Made by a program: the position numbers and the translations under genes. The notes under the pieces are model-generated. The model saw only the letters and a program-made list of their open reading frames with translations. It was not told where the DNA came from and made no database searches. 64,000 nucleotides of DNA from Duganella radicis (GTDB lineage Bacteria; Pseudomonadota; Gammaproteobacteria; Burkholderiales; Burkholderiaceae_D): NCBI RefSeq assembly GCF_009720825.1, contig NZ_WNKY01000024.1:1-64000 (forward strand). Reading direction: 5' to 3'. Shown one piece after another: positions 16,340-28,917 of the stretch; the stretch's first letter is position 1, and every line of letters begins with the position of its first letter.

Positions 16340-17530
16340 TTACAGACCCAGAATCATCTGGGTGATGATGTTTTTCTGTATCTCGTTCGAACCACCGTAG
16401 ATCGAGGTCTTGCGGTAGTTGAAGTAGTAGCCGGTGAGCGGCGCGGCCGCGTCGTCGCCGGTGACGGCATGGTCGGCCTTGCCTTCGAGGTAGTCGGTGT
16501 CGAACGGCAGCGCATCCGGCCCCAGCGCTTCGACCATCAGTTCGGTCAGTTGTTGCTGGATTTCCGAACCGCGGATTTTCAGCAGCGACGCTTCCGGCCC
16601 CGGCGCATGCGATTCGCGGGTGAGCACGCGCAGCACCGTGGTTTCCAGCGCCATCAGCTCGATTTCGACGTTGGCCACCTTGGTCGCGTACACCGGGTCC
16701 TGCATCAGCGGCTTGCCGTGCTTGTAGTGTTCGGAGGCGATCTTTTTCAGGAACAGCAACTCGCGCTTGGAACGGCCCACCGCCGCGATGCCGGTGCGCT
16801 CGTGGCCCAGCAGGTATTTGGCGTAGGTCCAGCCCTTGTTTTCCTGGCCGATCAGGTTTTGCACCGGCACTTTCACGTTGTCGAAGAAGACTTCGTTCAC
16901 TTCGTGGTCTTCATCCAGCATGATGATGGGACGCACCGTGATGCCTGGCGATTTCATGTCGATCAGCAGGAAGGAAATGCCTTCCTGCTTGCGCACGGTG
17001 GTGTCGGTGCGCACCAGGCAGAAGATCATGTCGGCGTGCTGCGCCAGCGTGGTCCAGGTTTTCTGGCCGTTGACGATGTAGTGGTCGCCCACGCGCTCGG
17101 CGGTGGTTTTCAGGGAGGCCAGATCGGAGCCGGAGCCAGGCTCGGAATAACCCTGGCACCACCAGTCATCGCAATTCAGGATGCGCGGCAGGTAGTGGGC
17201 TTTTTGCGCATCGTTACCGAAGGCCATGATCACCGGCGCCACCATGTTGACGCCAAACGGCAGGATCGGCGGGGTGCCGGCGCGCGCGCACTCCTCTTCC
17301 CAGATGTGGCGCTGGGTGGCGCTCCAGCCGGGACCGCCGTACTCGACCGGCCAGCCGGGCGCGGCCCAGCCCTGGCGGGCGACGATCTGGTGCCAGCGCA
17401 CGTAGTCCGAGCGGCTCAGGCGCAGGTGGTTGCGGACTTTCTTTTGCAGGTCGCTCGGCAGATTGGTGTCCAGGAAGCCCCGCACCATATCGCGAAACGC
17501 CAGGTCCGCAGCCGTGTAAGTCAAATCCAT
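16340..17530 (-). CDS. Acyl-CoA dehydrogenase family protein
   Basis: A 396-residue acyl-CoA dehydrogenase. Visible landmarks are the middle-domain segment CQGYSEPGSGSDLASLKT, TTLAQHADMIFCLVRT and the C-terminal TGYYFNYRKTSIYGGSNEIQKNIITQMILGL, in which YGGSNEIQ is the family FAD-binding signature. It starts with ATG after AAGGAGACAG. It is the first gene of a two-gene minus-strand operon. A palindromic operator candidate at 17556-17576 lies just upstream of its start, so the operon is probably controlled by a TetR-family fatty acid regulator. Confidence 0.9.
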   Translation of the reverse strand: MDLTYTAADLAFRDMVRGFLDTNLPSDLQKKVRNHLRLSRSDYVRWHQIVARQGWAAPGWPVEYGGPGWSATQRHIWEEECARAGTPPILPFGVNMVAPVIMAFGNDAQKAHYLPRILNCDDWWCQGYSEPGSGSDLASLKTTAERVGDHYIVNGQKTWTTLAQHADMIFCLVRTDTTVRKQEGISFLLIDMKSPGITVRPIIMLDEDHEVNEVFFDNVKVPVQNLIGQENKGWTYAKYLLGHERTGIAAVGRSKRELLFLKKIASEHYKHGKPLMQDPVYATKVANVEIELMALETTVLRVLTRESHAPGPEASLLKIRGSEIQQQLTELMVEALGPDALPFDTDYLEGKADHAVTGDDAAAPLTGYYFNYRKTSIYGGSNEIQKNIITQMILGL

Positions 17531-17555
17531 GCTGTCTCCTTATGTGCCAAAAAGC

Positions 17556-17576
17556 ACGATCGTTCACAACGATTGT
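17556..17576. promoter_or_regulatory. Palindromic operator candidate for the acyl-CoA dehydrogenase operon
   Basis: ACGATCGTT-CAC-AACGATTGT has 9-base arms with one mismatch and lies 26 bases upstream of the dehydrogenase start. Size and symmetry are typical of TetR-type operators; the regulator is not adjacent. Confidence 0.45.
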
Positions 17577-17679
17577 ACTCCCATGTCTCTTTTCATAGGG
17601 CGACAGAATCCGGGATTTTGTTCACTCTCAGGAAAGCTTTTTATCAAGCCACAAAAGTGGCCTGTCCGGATTGCAAAAG

Positions 17680-17709
17680 TGGCCGGACCAATCTAGAATG
17701 GTCTGACCA
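17680..17709 (+). promoter_or_regulatory. Twin GntR/FadR-type operator candidates before the GH105 gene
   Basis: TGGTCTGACCA at 17699 fits the GntR-FadR half-site pattern TNGTnnnACNA, and TGGCCGGACCA at 17680 is a one-mismatch copy. Their centres are 19 bases apart, close to two helical turns. Both lie just upstream of the GH105 start, so uronate- or fatty-acid-type GntR repression is plausible. Confidence 0.4.
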
Positions 17710-17742
17710 AATAAACGTTTAACAATAACGAGACGAAAACCC

Positions 17743-19143
17743 GTGACCTCCCCAACCGCCCTGCTCGCGGCAGTCGCCGCCGCCCTGCTCGCCCTTCCCG
17801 CCCACGCCGAAGGCCCTTACCGCAATCCGGACAACAAAAGCGTCTACGACGCTGGCGAAGGCACTTACACCGTGCCCTACAAAAAGCCGACCGTGGCTGA
17901 GATCACCGCTTCGCTCGACCGCATCCGCGGCTACATGGAAGTCACCACGCCGACCAGGGTGGTCCACAAGGACAGCGGCGTGCAGATCACCGATTTCAGC
18001 AAGCCGGTGGCCGACGCCATCGTCGAGCCGAGCAGCGCCGAGTGGGGCATCCAGGTCTACGAAATGGGCGTGGTGCATGCCGGCCTGATGAAAGCCGCCG
18101 CCGTCACCGGCGACAAGAAGTACACCGCCATGATCGAGCGCCACTTCCAGTTCATGCACGACAAGCTGCCCTACTTCAAGGCCCAGGAAGAACAGTTCCA
18201 CCTCAAGCGCGCCAACAGCTTCGCCCGCTTTATCGAGCCGCGCTCGCTGGACGATGCCGGTTCCATGTGCGCCGCCCTGATCCGCGCCCGCTTCGCCAAA
18301 ATCGGCCCGGACATGAGCCAGTTCATCGACGTGTGCAGCAACTGGGTCACCAAAAAACAATTCCGCCTGAAAGACGGCACGCTGGCGCGCGAGCGTCCGC
18401 AAGCGGTGTCGCTGTGGGCCGACGATATGTACATGGGCATGATGCCGCTGGGCGAAATCGGCCACCTGACCGGCAAGCGCGAGTACTACGACGACGCCGT
18501 CAAGAACGTGCTGCAAATGACCGGCTACCTGTTCAATCCGCAAAACGGCCTGTACACCCACGGCTGGAACGCCAACAATCCGGACGCGCCGCGCTTCTAC
18601 TGGGCGCGCGCCAACGGCTGGGCGGCGCTGACCATGAGCGACCTGCTGGACGTGCTGCCGAAAAACCATCCCGGCTATCCGAAAGTGCTGGCGCAGCTGC
18701 GCCTGTCCCTGCGCGGCATCGCCGAACAGCAGTCGGGCGAGGGCCTGTGGCACCAGATGATCGACCGCCACGATTCCTATCTTGAAACCTCGGCCAGCGC
18801 CATGTTCACCTACGTGATCGCGCACGCCATCAACGAAGGCTGGATCAGCCCGGCAACCTACGGCTCGATCGCGCAAGCCGGCTGGGTCGGCCTGCAAACC
18901 CGCATCAACGCGCGCGGCCAGGTGGAAGGCACTTGCGTCGGCACCACCTTCGCCAGCGACCACATCTACTACTACAACCGCCCGACCAGCGTCGACGCGC
19001 TGCACGGCTACGGCCCGGCGCTGCTGGCCGGCGCCGAAATGATCAAGCTGCTCAACAATCCGAAGATCGACATCCAGGTCAAGCTGCGCACCTACCACTA
19101 CGTGCCGAAAGATGCCGGCGCCACCAACTACAGTCATGAATAA
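17743..19143 (+). CDS. Glycoside hydrolase family 88/105, unsaturated (rhamno)galacturonyl hydrolase-like
   Basis: A 466-residue secreted protein: signal peptide (LLAAVAAALLALPAHA) followed by an alpha/alpha toroid. Family marks are LWADDMYMGMMPL near residues 224-236, whose Asp227/228 pair contains the likely general acid/base, and YWARANGWAALTM. GH88/GH105 enzymes hydrate and cleave the unsaturated uronic residue that polysaccharide lyases leave at the non-reducing end, so it acts late in pectin, rhamnogalacturonan or related breakdown. The start is GTG at 17743 behind GAGACGA. The DUF4861 gene follows after ten bases. Exact substrate cannot be told from sequence. Confidence 0.88.
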   Translation: MTSPTALLAAVAAALLALPAHAEGPYRNPDNKSVYDAGEGTYTVPYKKPTVAEITASLDRIRGYMEVTTPTRVVHKDSGVQITDFSKPVADAIVEPSSAEWGIQVYEMGVVHAGLMKAAAVTGDKKYTAMIERHFQFMHDKLPYFKAQEEQFHLKRANSFARFIEPRSLDDAGSMCAALIRARFAKIGPDMSQFIDVCSNWVTKKQFRLKDGTLARERPQAVSLWADDMYMGMMPLGEIGHLTGKREYYDDAVKNVLQMTGYLFNPQNGLYTHGWNANNPDAPRFYWARANGWAALTMSDLLDVLPKNHPGYPKVLAQLRLSLRGIAEQQSGEGLWHQMIDRHDSYLETSASAMFTYVIAHAINEGWISPATYGSIAQAGWVGLQTRINARGQVEGTCVGTTFASDHIYYYNRPTSVDALHGYGPALLAGAEMIKLLNNPKIDIQVKLRTYHYVPKDAGATNYSHE

Positions 19144-19153
19144 GAGGACCGCC

Positions 19154-20353
19154 ATGCGTACTTATCTGTTACCGATCGCCGCCCTGCTGGCCGGCGGCGC
19201 GCTGCACGCGGCCGAGCTGGCGCGCATCACCGTGACCAACGATCTCGATCAGGCGCGGCCGTCGGAAACCATCGCCATTCCGTGGAGCGAGATCAACCGC
19301 GCGCTGCCGGGCGCGCTGATCCAGAAAATCGCGGTCAAGGACAGCAAGGGCAATCTGCTGCCCTACCAGGTCAGCAATGTGAAGCCGCGGGCCAAGGACC
19401 CGCAGGGCATCGGCGTCGCCTACGGCGAGCTGTACTTCCAGCACAGCTTTGCCGCCGGCGAAAAACAGGCCAGCTTCACGGTCGAGAAAACCGAGACGGT
19501 GACCCAGCCATTCGCCGCCAAGACCTTCGCCCGCTACGTGCCGGAACGCCTGGATGACTTCGCGTGGGAAAACGACCACGTCGGCCACCGCACCTACGGC
19601 CCGGCGCTGGGCGCACCGGACACGGCGGGCGTGGGCAAGGAAGTGCTGGTCACGAGCGGGCTGGACATCTGGTTCAAGCGCGTGAACTATCCAATCGTCG
19701 ACCGCTGGTACAACAAGGGGCACGACCATTATCACCACGACGAAGGTGAAGGCATGGACATGTACAACGTCGGCAAATCGCGCGGCGCCGGCGGCACCGG
19801 CGTGTGGGACGGCAAGCAACTGTACGTGGGCCGCAACTACGCCGCGTGGAAAGTGCTGGCCAACGGTCCGATCCGCAGCGTGTTCGAGCTGAGCTACGAC
19901 AGCTGGGATGCGGCCGGCGCCAAGGTCAGCGAAGTCAAGCGCTTCACCGTCGATGCCGGCCAGGACTTCGACACCATGGACAGCACCTTCACCTTCAGCG
20001 GCCCGTCGCAGCTGACGGTGGCGGTAGGCCTGAACAAAAAGCCGGCCGACAAGAACCAGAATGAAAAAATCGCCGTCGGCCGCGACGGCGTGGCGCTGAC
20101 GCAATGGGTAACGCAAGACACCAAAGGCGCGTTCGGCATCGCCATCGTACTGCCAACCGCCACCGGCACGGCGGAAGATCCGCTGAACGAGCTGATCCTC
20201 GCACCGGTGGAATCCGGCAAACCGCTGCGCTACTACATCGGCGCGGCCTGGGACCGTGCCGGCCACGTGAAGACGGCGGCCGAGTGGCAGGAGAAAGTCA
20301 AACTCCAGGCCGCCCGCGCCGCCCACCCGCTGAAAGCCACCGTCGCGCCCTAA
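19154..20353 (+). CDS. DUF4861 family secreted protein
   Basis: A 399-residue protein with a signal peptide (IAALLAGGALHAAE) and the DUF4861 hallmark FARYVPERLDDFAWENDHVGHRTYGPAL. The rest is predicted beta-rich, with HDHYHHDEGEGMDMY forming a His/Asp/Glu cluster that could bind metal or a sugar. DUF4861 proteins usually sit in polysaccharide utilisation loci beside GH88/GH105 enzymes, as here. I chose the ATG at 19154 with TAAGAGGA in front; an in-frame ATG at 19112 lies within the GH105 gene. Whether it is an enzyme or a binding protein is not known to me. Confidence 0.85.
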   Translation: MRTYLLPIAALLAGGALHAAELARITVTNDLDQARPSETIAIPWSEINRALPGALIQKIAVKDSKGNLLPYQVSNVKPRAKDPQGIGVAYGELYFQHSFAAGEKQASFTVEKTETVTQPFAAKTFARYVPERLDDFAWENDHVGHRTYGPALGAPDTAGVGKEVLVTSGLDIWFKRVNYPIVDRWYNKGHDHYHHDEGEGMDMYNVGKSRGAGGTGVWDGKQLYVGRNYAAWKVLANGPIRSVFELSYDSWDAAGAKVSEVKRFTVDAGQDFDTMDSTFTFSGPSQLTVAVGLNKKPADKNQNEKIAVGRDGVALTQWVTQDTKGAFGIAIVLPTATGTAEDPLNELILAPVESGKPLRYYIGAAWDRAGHVKTAAEWQEKVKLQAARAAHPLKATVAP

Positions 20354-20359
20354 CCCCAA

Positions 20360-20469
20360 CCGGGGTCAGTTCTTGCATTCATACATGAGCTCGTGTGCGA
20401 TTGCAAGAACTGACCCCGGGTTATTGCATGAGCTCGTGTTCGATTGCAAGAACTGACCCCGGGTTATTG
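20360..20469. repeat. REP-like repeat: inverted and tandem copies of an 18-base motif
   Basis: The 18-mer CCGGGGTCAGTTCTTGCA occurs once (20360-20377) and its reverse complement twice (20402-20419 and 20445-20462). The last two sit in a 43-base tandem repeat (units from 20384 and 20427) that differ at one base. The pairs can fold into stem loops. The right end reaches into the stop codon of the GH16 gene. It lies between two convergent genes, the usual place for REP elements mobilised by REP-associated tyrosine transposases. Confidence 0.8.
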
Positions 20470-22263
20470 CATGGTGTAGGTTTGCTGGGCGGTGTCGACC
20501 GCGTAGTTGTTGGCGCTGTCCCAGTAGGTGTAGTTGTAGCGCACCACGTCGCCCGCTTTCAGGCCGCTCGCGGTGTGGCTGTTGATGCCACCCGCCTGCG
20601 TCATCCGCACGTTCAGTTGGCCGCCGTTGTTGACGGTGTAGTGCACGTCCGCCCAGCCCGATGTGTTGATGGTGAACTTGAGCATCGTTGCGCTGGTCTG
20701 GGTGGCGGCCGGCGCCGGCGTTGGGGTCGGAACAGGTGTCGGTGTCGGCGTAGGCGTTGGAGTGGGCGTAGGAGTCGGGGTGGGCGCCACGCCGCTATCC
20801 CAGATCACGTCGTCCACCGACATCTGGAACGCCGACTGCGGCAAGGCCGCGCCATCGCTGGCGATCTGGAACAGGTCCAGCATCGATTGCAGCGCCACTT
20901 TCGGCCCGGCCAGGTCGGCGATCGGAATGGTGGCCGTGCCCCAGTCGCCATTGCGCACCAGCCCGTAGGCGGTGGCGTTGGCCGGGAATTTCACCGCGTT
21001 CTGGTTGGTGTAGGTATCCTGGATGCCCACCGTGAAGGCGACATTGGCCGGGATCTTGATCTTCAACTTCAGATTGCCATTGCGGAAGCCGCTCATGTCG
21101 CGCGCCTGGCGCGATTGCACACTGCCGCCAAACCATGAGCCCGGCGTGTTGAAACTCCACGACAGCGCATTCGCCCCCTCATACGGCGCGATGTTCCCGG
21201 CCGAGGTGGACGCCGTATTCCACACGAACACGTCCGAGGTGTTGCCCGCCTCCAGCTTGTTGTTGACCACGGTGTTATCGGTGTACACGCCGAACTTGCC
21301 CACCTCCGCCGGCGTCTGGTTGCCCAGCTTGACCGCGCCTTTGCCGTCCAGCTGATACACCCGTACATAGTCAACATACATGGTGCCCGGCAGCGGCGCC
21401 GTCACCTGCGCCGGCGTGGCCGCGTCGGTGAAGTTGCCGCCCACCGCCAGGTTGAACAACAGGTAGAACGGCGCTTGCAGCGCGGACGAATTCACCGGCA
21501 GCGGGCTGTTGTACAAGTCGTACTCCAGTCCCTTGTCGATCACCGTGAAGCGCATCTGCGACTCGGTCCAGTAGAAGCGGTAAATCACAAAGCGGTTGGC
21601 CAGCGATTGCGATGGCACGTACCAGTTCTTGGTCTGCCACGCGGTCGAGGCGGCGCAGCTTTCATTGCCCGGCACGCAGGCCGCCTGCTGCCAGGTGATG
21701 ACGTTGGCGCCGACAAAGTTGTCGATGCCCGGGGCCGGCGTGCCGGCCGCCGCGCGGCCGCCGGCCTTGTGCCCCATTTCCATGATGTCGATCTCGCCCT
21801 TGCGCGGCCAGGTCTGCGGGCTCACGCCCAGCATCCACGCCGCCGGCCACAAGCCGGTGCCGAGTGCCGGCGTGGCCATGCGGATTTCCACCATGCCGTA
21901 CTGCACCTGCACCTTGTTGAAGGAATCGATTTTGCCGGAGGTGAAGACGTTGCCGCCGACCGTCTGGCTGCGCGCCTGGATCGCCAACGCCCGCGTGCCC
22001 GATTCGAACGGCACGTTGACGATGGACAGGTTGGCGGGGCTGTAGTACTCCAGCTCCTGATTGCCATAGCCGCACAGATTGATCTGGCAGCCATTGCCGT
22101 CGTAGGTGGTCCACAAGCTGGTGTTGAGCGCCGTGCCGTTGAACTCTTCCGACCACAGCAAGGCGCCGATGACGGGACTGGTGACGCTGGCCGTCGCCGG
22201 CATGCCATACGCCAGCATCAGGCTGGCGGCGACGGTGGACAAAACGAACCCTGGGTTTTTCAT
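20464..22263 (-). CDS. Secreted GH16 beta-glucanase with CBM56-like C-terminal module
   Basis: A 599-residue multidomain enzyme. A signal peptide is followed by a GH16 catalytic domain (about residues 34-310) with the motif GEIDIMEMG, giving nucleophile Glu157, helper Asp159 and acid/base Glu162 in the ExDxxE form typical of laminarinases. A second domain (about 315-495) looks like a galactose-binding jelly roll of the ExoP type. After a (TP)n linker, a C-terminal module (TSGWADVHYTVNNGG, YTYWDSANNYAVDT) resembles CBM56 beta-1,3-glucan-binding modules. It probably degrades laminarin or fungal glucan. AAGGAG precedes the ATG, and a LacI-type operator candidate lies upstream. The stop codon overlaps the REP-like repeat. 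Confidence 0.9.
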   Translation of the reverse strand: MKNPGFVLSTVAASLMLAYGMPATASVTSPVIGALLWSEEFNGTALNTSLWTTYDGNGCQINLCGYGNQELEYYSPANLSIVNVPFESGTRALAIQARSQTVGGNVFTSGKIDSFNKVQVQYGMVEIRMATPALGTGLWPAAWMLGVSPQTWPRKGEIDIMEMGHKAGGRAAAGTPAPGIDNFVGANVITWQQAACVPGNESCAASTAWQTKNWYVPSQSLANRFVIYRFYWTESQMRFTVIDKGLEYDLYNSPLPVNSSALQAPFYLLFNLAVGGNFTDAATPAQVTAPLPGTMYVDYVRVYQLDGKGAVKLGNQTPAEVGKFGVYTDNTVVNNKLEAGNTSDVFVWNTASTSAGNIAPYEGANALSWSFNTPGSWFGGSVQSRQARDMSGFRNGNLKLKIKIPANVAFTVGIQDTYTNQNAVKFPANATAYGLVRNGDWGTATIPIADLAGPKVALQSMLDLFQIASDGAALPQSAFQMSVDDVIWDSGVAPTPTPTPTPTPTPTPTPVPTPTPAPAATQTSATMLKFTINTSGWADVHYTVNNGGQLNVRMTQAGGINSHTASGLKAGDVVRYNYTYWDSANNYAVDTAQQTYTMQ

Positions 22264-22291
22264 TATGTCTCCTTATCCACACTCCGAAACA

Positions 22292-22311
22292 GATTGGAAA
22301 CGATTCCAATC
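22292..22311. promoter_or_regulatory. LacI-type operator candidate upstream of the GH16 gene
   Basis: GATTGGAAACGATTCCAATC has perfect 8-base arms around ACGA and resembles LacI/GalR-family sites (TGGAAnCGnTTCCA). It lies about 30 bases upstream of the GH16 start codon. No LacI-family gene is in the window. Confidence 0.5.
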
Positions 22312-22467
22312 GCGTCAACAAAATATATTCCGATAAATATTTTTTGTCAACGCCGACACGCAAGCGTGCACAACTTGCTGTATTAAATAGACAGTCGGCC
22401 AACTATTCCGTATGCTTCTAGACGTAATTCCATTGCCACAGGGCATGGAGCATTTATATGGTTACTT

Positions 22468-27335
<4,868 letters not shown>

Positions 27336-27360
<25 letters not shown>

Positions 27361-28496
27361 CGCAGTTCGACCATGGTGCGCGGGCCGTTGGCCGCCGGGC
27401 CGCAACCGCATACCGCCACCACCGCATGGCGCAGGTGATCGAGGTTCAGCATCCGCTCGATATCGACATCATTGATGGCGGCCGTCACAAAGGCCGGCAT
27501 GCCCGCTTCCGTCGCCAGCAGGTAGAAGGTCTGCGACAGATGGCCGGCATCCAGCGCCAGCGCGCGGTAGGCCTTCTGGTGATTGCGGTACTTCCAGAAG
27601 CTGCGCTCCATGCGCCCCACCATCAGCACCTGCAAGGGCGCATCGGCCAGCCAGTGCTGGTCGGCCAGCACCTGTTTGGCCAGCGCCGCCGCGGCCACGC
27701 TGTCGAGCGCGCGCAACGGCCGCAGCTCATGCTCGATCGGATGATAGTGGTACAGGCCGGGCGCCACGCCATCCACACGCTGCGCCAGCACGAAGGCTTC
27801 CACCGGATGCAGGCCGCCGCCCGATGGGCTGGTCTTTTTTAGCACCGAGCTATGCGGACCGATGGTGCGCACCTCCTGTGCGCCGAAGGTCCGATGCAGC
27901 AGGCGCGCCGCCACCTCCAGCGGCACGCCGGCCTGCACATCGAAATTGCGGCCGGTGTAACGGTGCAGCAGTTGCTCATCCAGATGGCCGCCCGGCGCCG
28001 CCGGCAGCTTGAGCGCGCCCTGCGCCGGCAGATCGAACGTCGGTGGCGGCGGTTCGCCAAACTGGTCGAGCAAGGCCTGGAAGCTGGGCGCCTCCATGCC
28101 GTTCTCGCTGGTGACTTCCCGCCAGCGGCCGAAGGTATGCGCCAGCGCCGACAACGGCCGCCAGTGGGTGGCGCGCAAAGTCTCGTCGCGTTCGCGGGTG
28201 GTGGCGTATTGCGGCGTATCGCCGATCAGCAAACCCAGCGCCAGCAAGCGCGCCACGCAGTCCTCGCCGTGACGCTGCTCGCAGGCGGCGCGCTCGTTCC
28301 ACACGGTCTGGCTGATGGCGCCCAACGCCGCCAGCTCGCCGCCGTCGATCGTCAGCTCCTGATCCAGATGTGGCGCCAGCGCCACCCAGTGGCTGTCGGC
28401 CGCCAGGCCGCTGCCGCCGGCCAGCACGGCCCGCCAGTCGATGGACAATTGTTCGCGTGATTCGATGTACAGCACTGCGCAGCGGCGGATCTTCAT
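27336..28496 (-). CDS. SagB-type nitroreductase-fold dehydrogenase, putative peptide maturation enzyme
   Basis: A 386-residue protein. The N-terminal 160 residues form a helical domain that resembles a peptide-recognition region. The C-terminal half is a SagB-like FMN oxidoreductase: HRYTGRNF near residues 178-185, KTSPSGGGLHPVEAFVL at 221-237, APGLYHYHP near 245 and a closing segment with HAVVAVCGCGP. In thiazole/oxazole-modified peptide systems SagB oxidises azolines to azoles. A distinct SagB-related group is linked to nitrile-hydratase-leader-type peptides, and such a peptide is encoded divergently at 28648. The 3' end overlaps the convergent hybrid kinase gene by 25 bases. The ribosome binding site is weak. 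No YcaO cyclodehydratase is nearby. Confidence 0.78.
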
Positions 28497-28568
28497 GGCG
28501 TTCCATTTCAGGCTCAGGGAAGTGCTGAGTCTAGCCTATGCCCATGCCCGCTGGCAACGATCAGGCTT

Positions 28569-28588
28569 GGCAAATGCGGAGCTTTGCC
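28569..28588. promoter_or_regulatory. Inverted repeat in the divergent RiPP intergenic region
   Basis: GGCAAA and TTTGCC are perfect 6-base arms separated by 8 bases, between the dehydrogenase and the precursor peptide start codons. It could be an operator acting on both directions; no clear -35/-10 pair was identified beside it. Confidence 0.3.
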
Positions 28589-28647
28589 GTAGCATGACTC
28601 GCGCATGGAGACATGCCATTCATTATTCCAACCGAGGGACATACTAT

Positions 28648-28905
28648 ATGAAAAATTCCAGCGAACTCAGCGCCATCCTCGATAAACTCGCGCACGATCA
28701 CGACTTCCGCGAACACCTGCTGACCGACCCGGTCGCCGCACTGGCAGGCGTGGGCGTGACCCTGCATCCGGACGAGGTGCCTGCGCAGCGCAGCCTGCCA
28801 TCGCAAGCCGCCATCGCCGCCGACAAGGAGCAACTGGTCAGCCACCTGGAAAGCACGGCTTCCATGTGGCCTTTCCTGCTGTCCGGCGCCGTCCTGCCAA
28901 GCTGA
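28648..28905 (+). CDS. Putative RiPP precursor peptide, nitrile-hydratase-leader-like (NHLP-type)
   Basis: An 85-residue peptide. Residues 5-40 (ELSAILDKLAHDHDFREHLL, TDPVAALAGVGVTLHP) match the alpha-helical leader pattern of nitrile-hydratase/Nif11-like precursors, in which a short-chain acidic helix is followed by DPxAALAxxGV. A linker with PAQRSLPSQAAIAADKEQLV leads to a short C-terminus, LESTASMWPFLLSGAVLPS, which is the likely core. The core has Ser and Thr but no Cys. ACCGAGGGA is a strong ribosome binding site eight bases before the ATG. The divergent SagB-like dehydrogenase is the natural partner. The product and its modification are unknown. Confidence 0.72.
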   Translation: MKNSSELSAILDKLAHDHDFREHLLTDPVAALAGVGVTLHPDEVPAQRSLPSQAAIAADKEQLVSHLESTASMWPFLLSGAVLPS

Positions 28906-28917
28906 GTTCCCGCCCCG

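Noticed and set aside
20384..20469. Possible CRISPR array from the tandem 43-base repeat
   Set aside because: Only two adjacent units without unique spacers, and the repeat is part of an inverted REP-like structure; no cas genes.
28497..28647. Extension of the precursor peptide upstream of 28648
   Set aside because: The strong ribosome binding site at 28631 and the canonical leader start fix the ATG at 28648.
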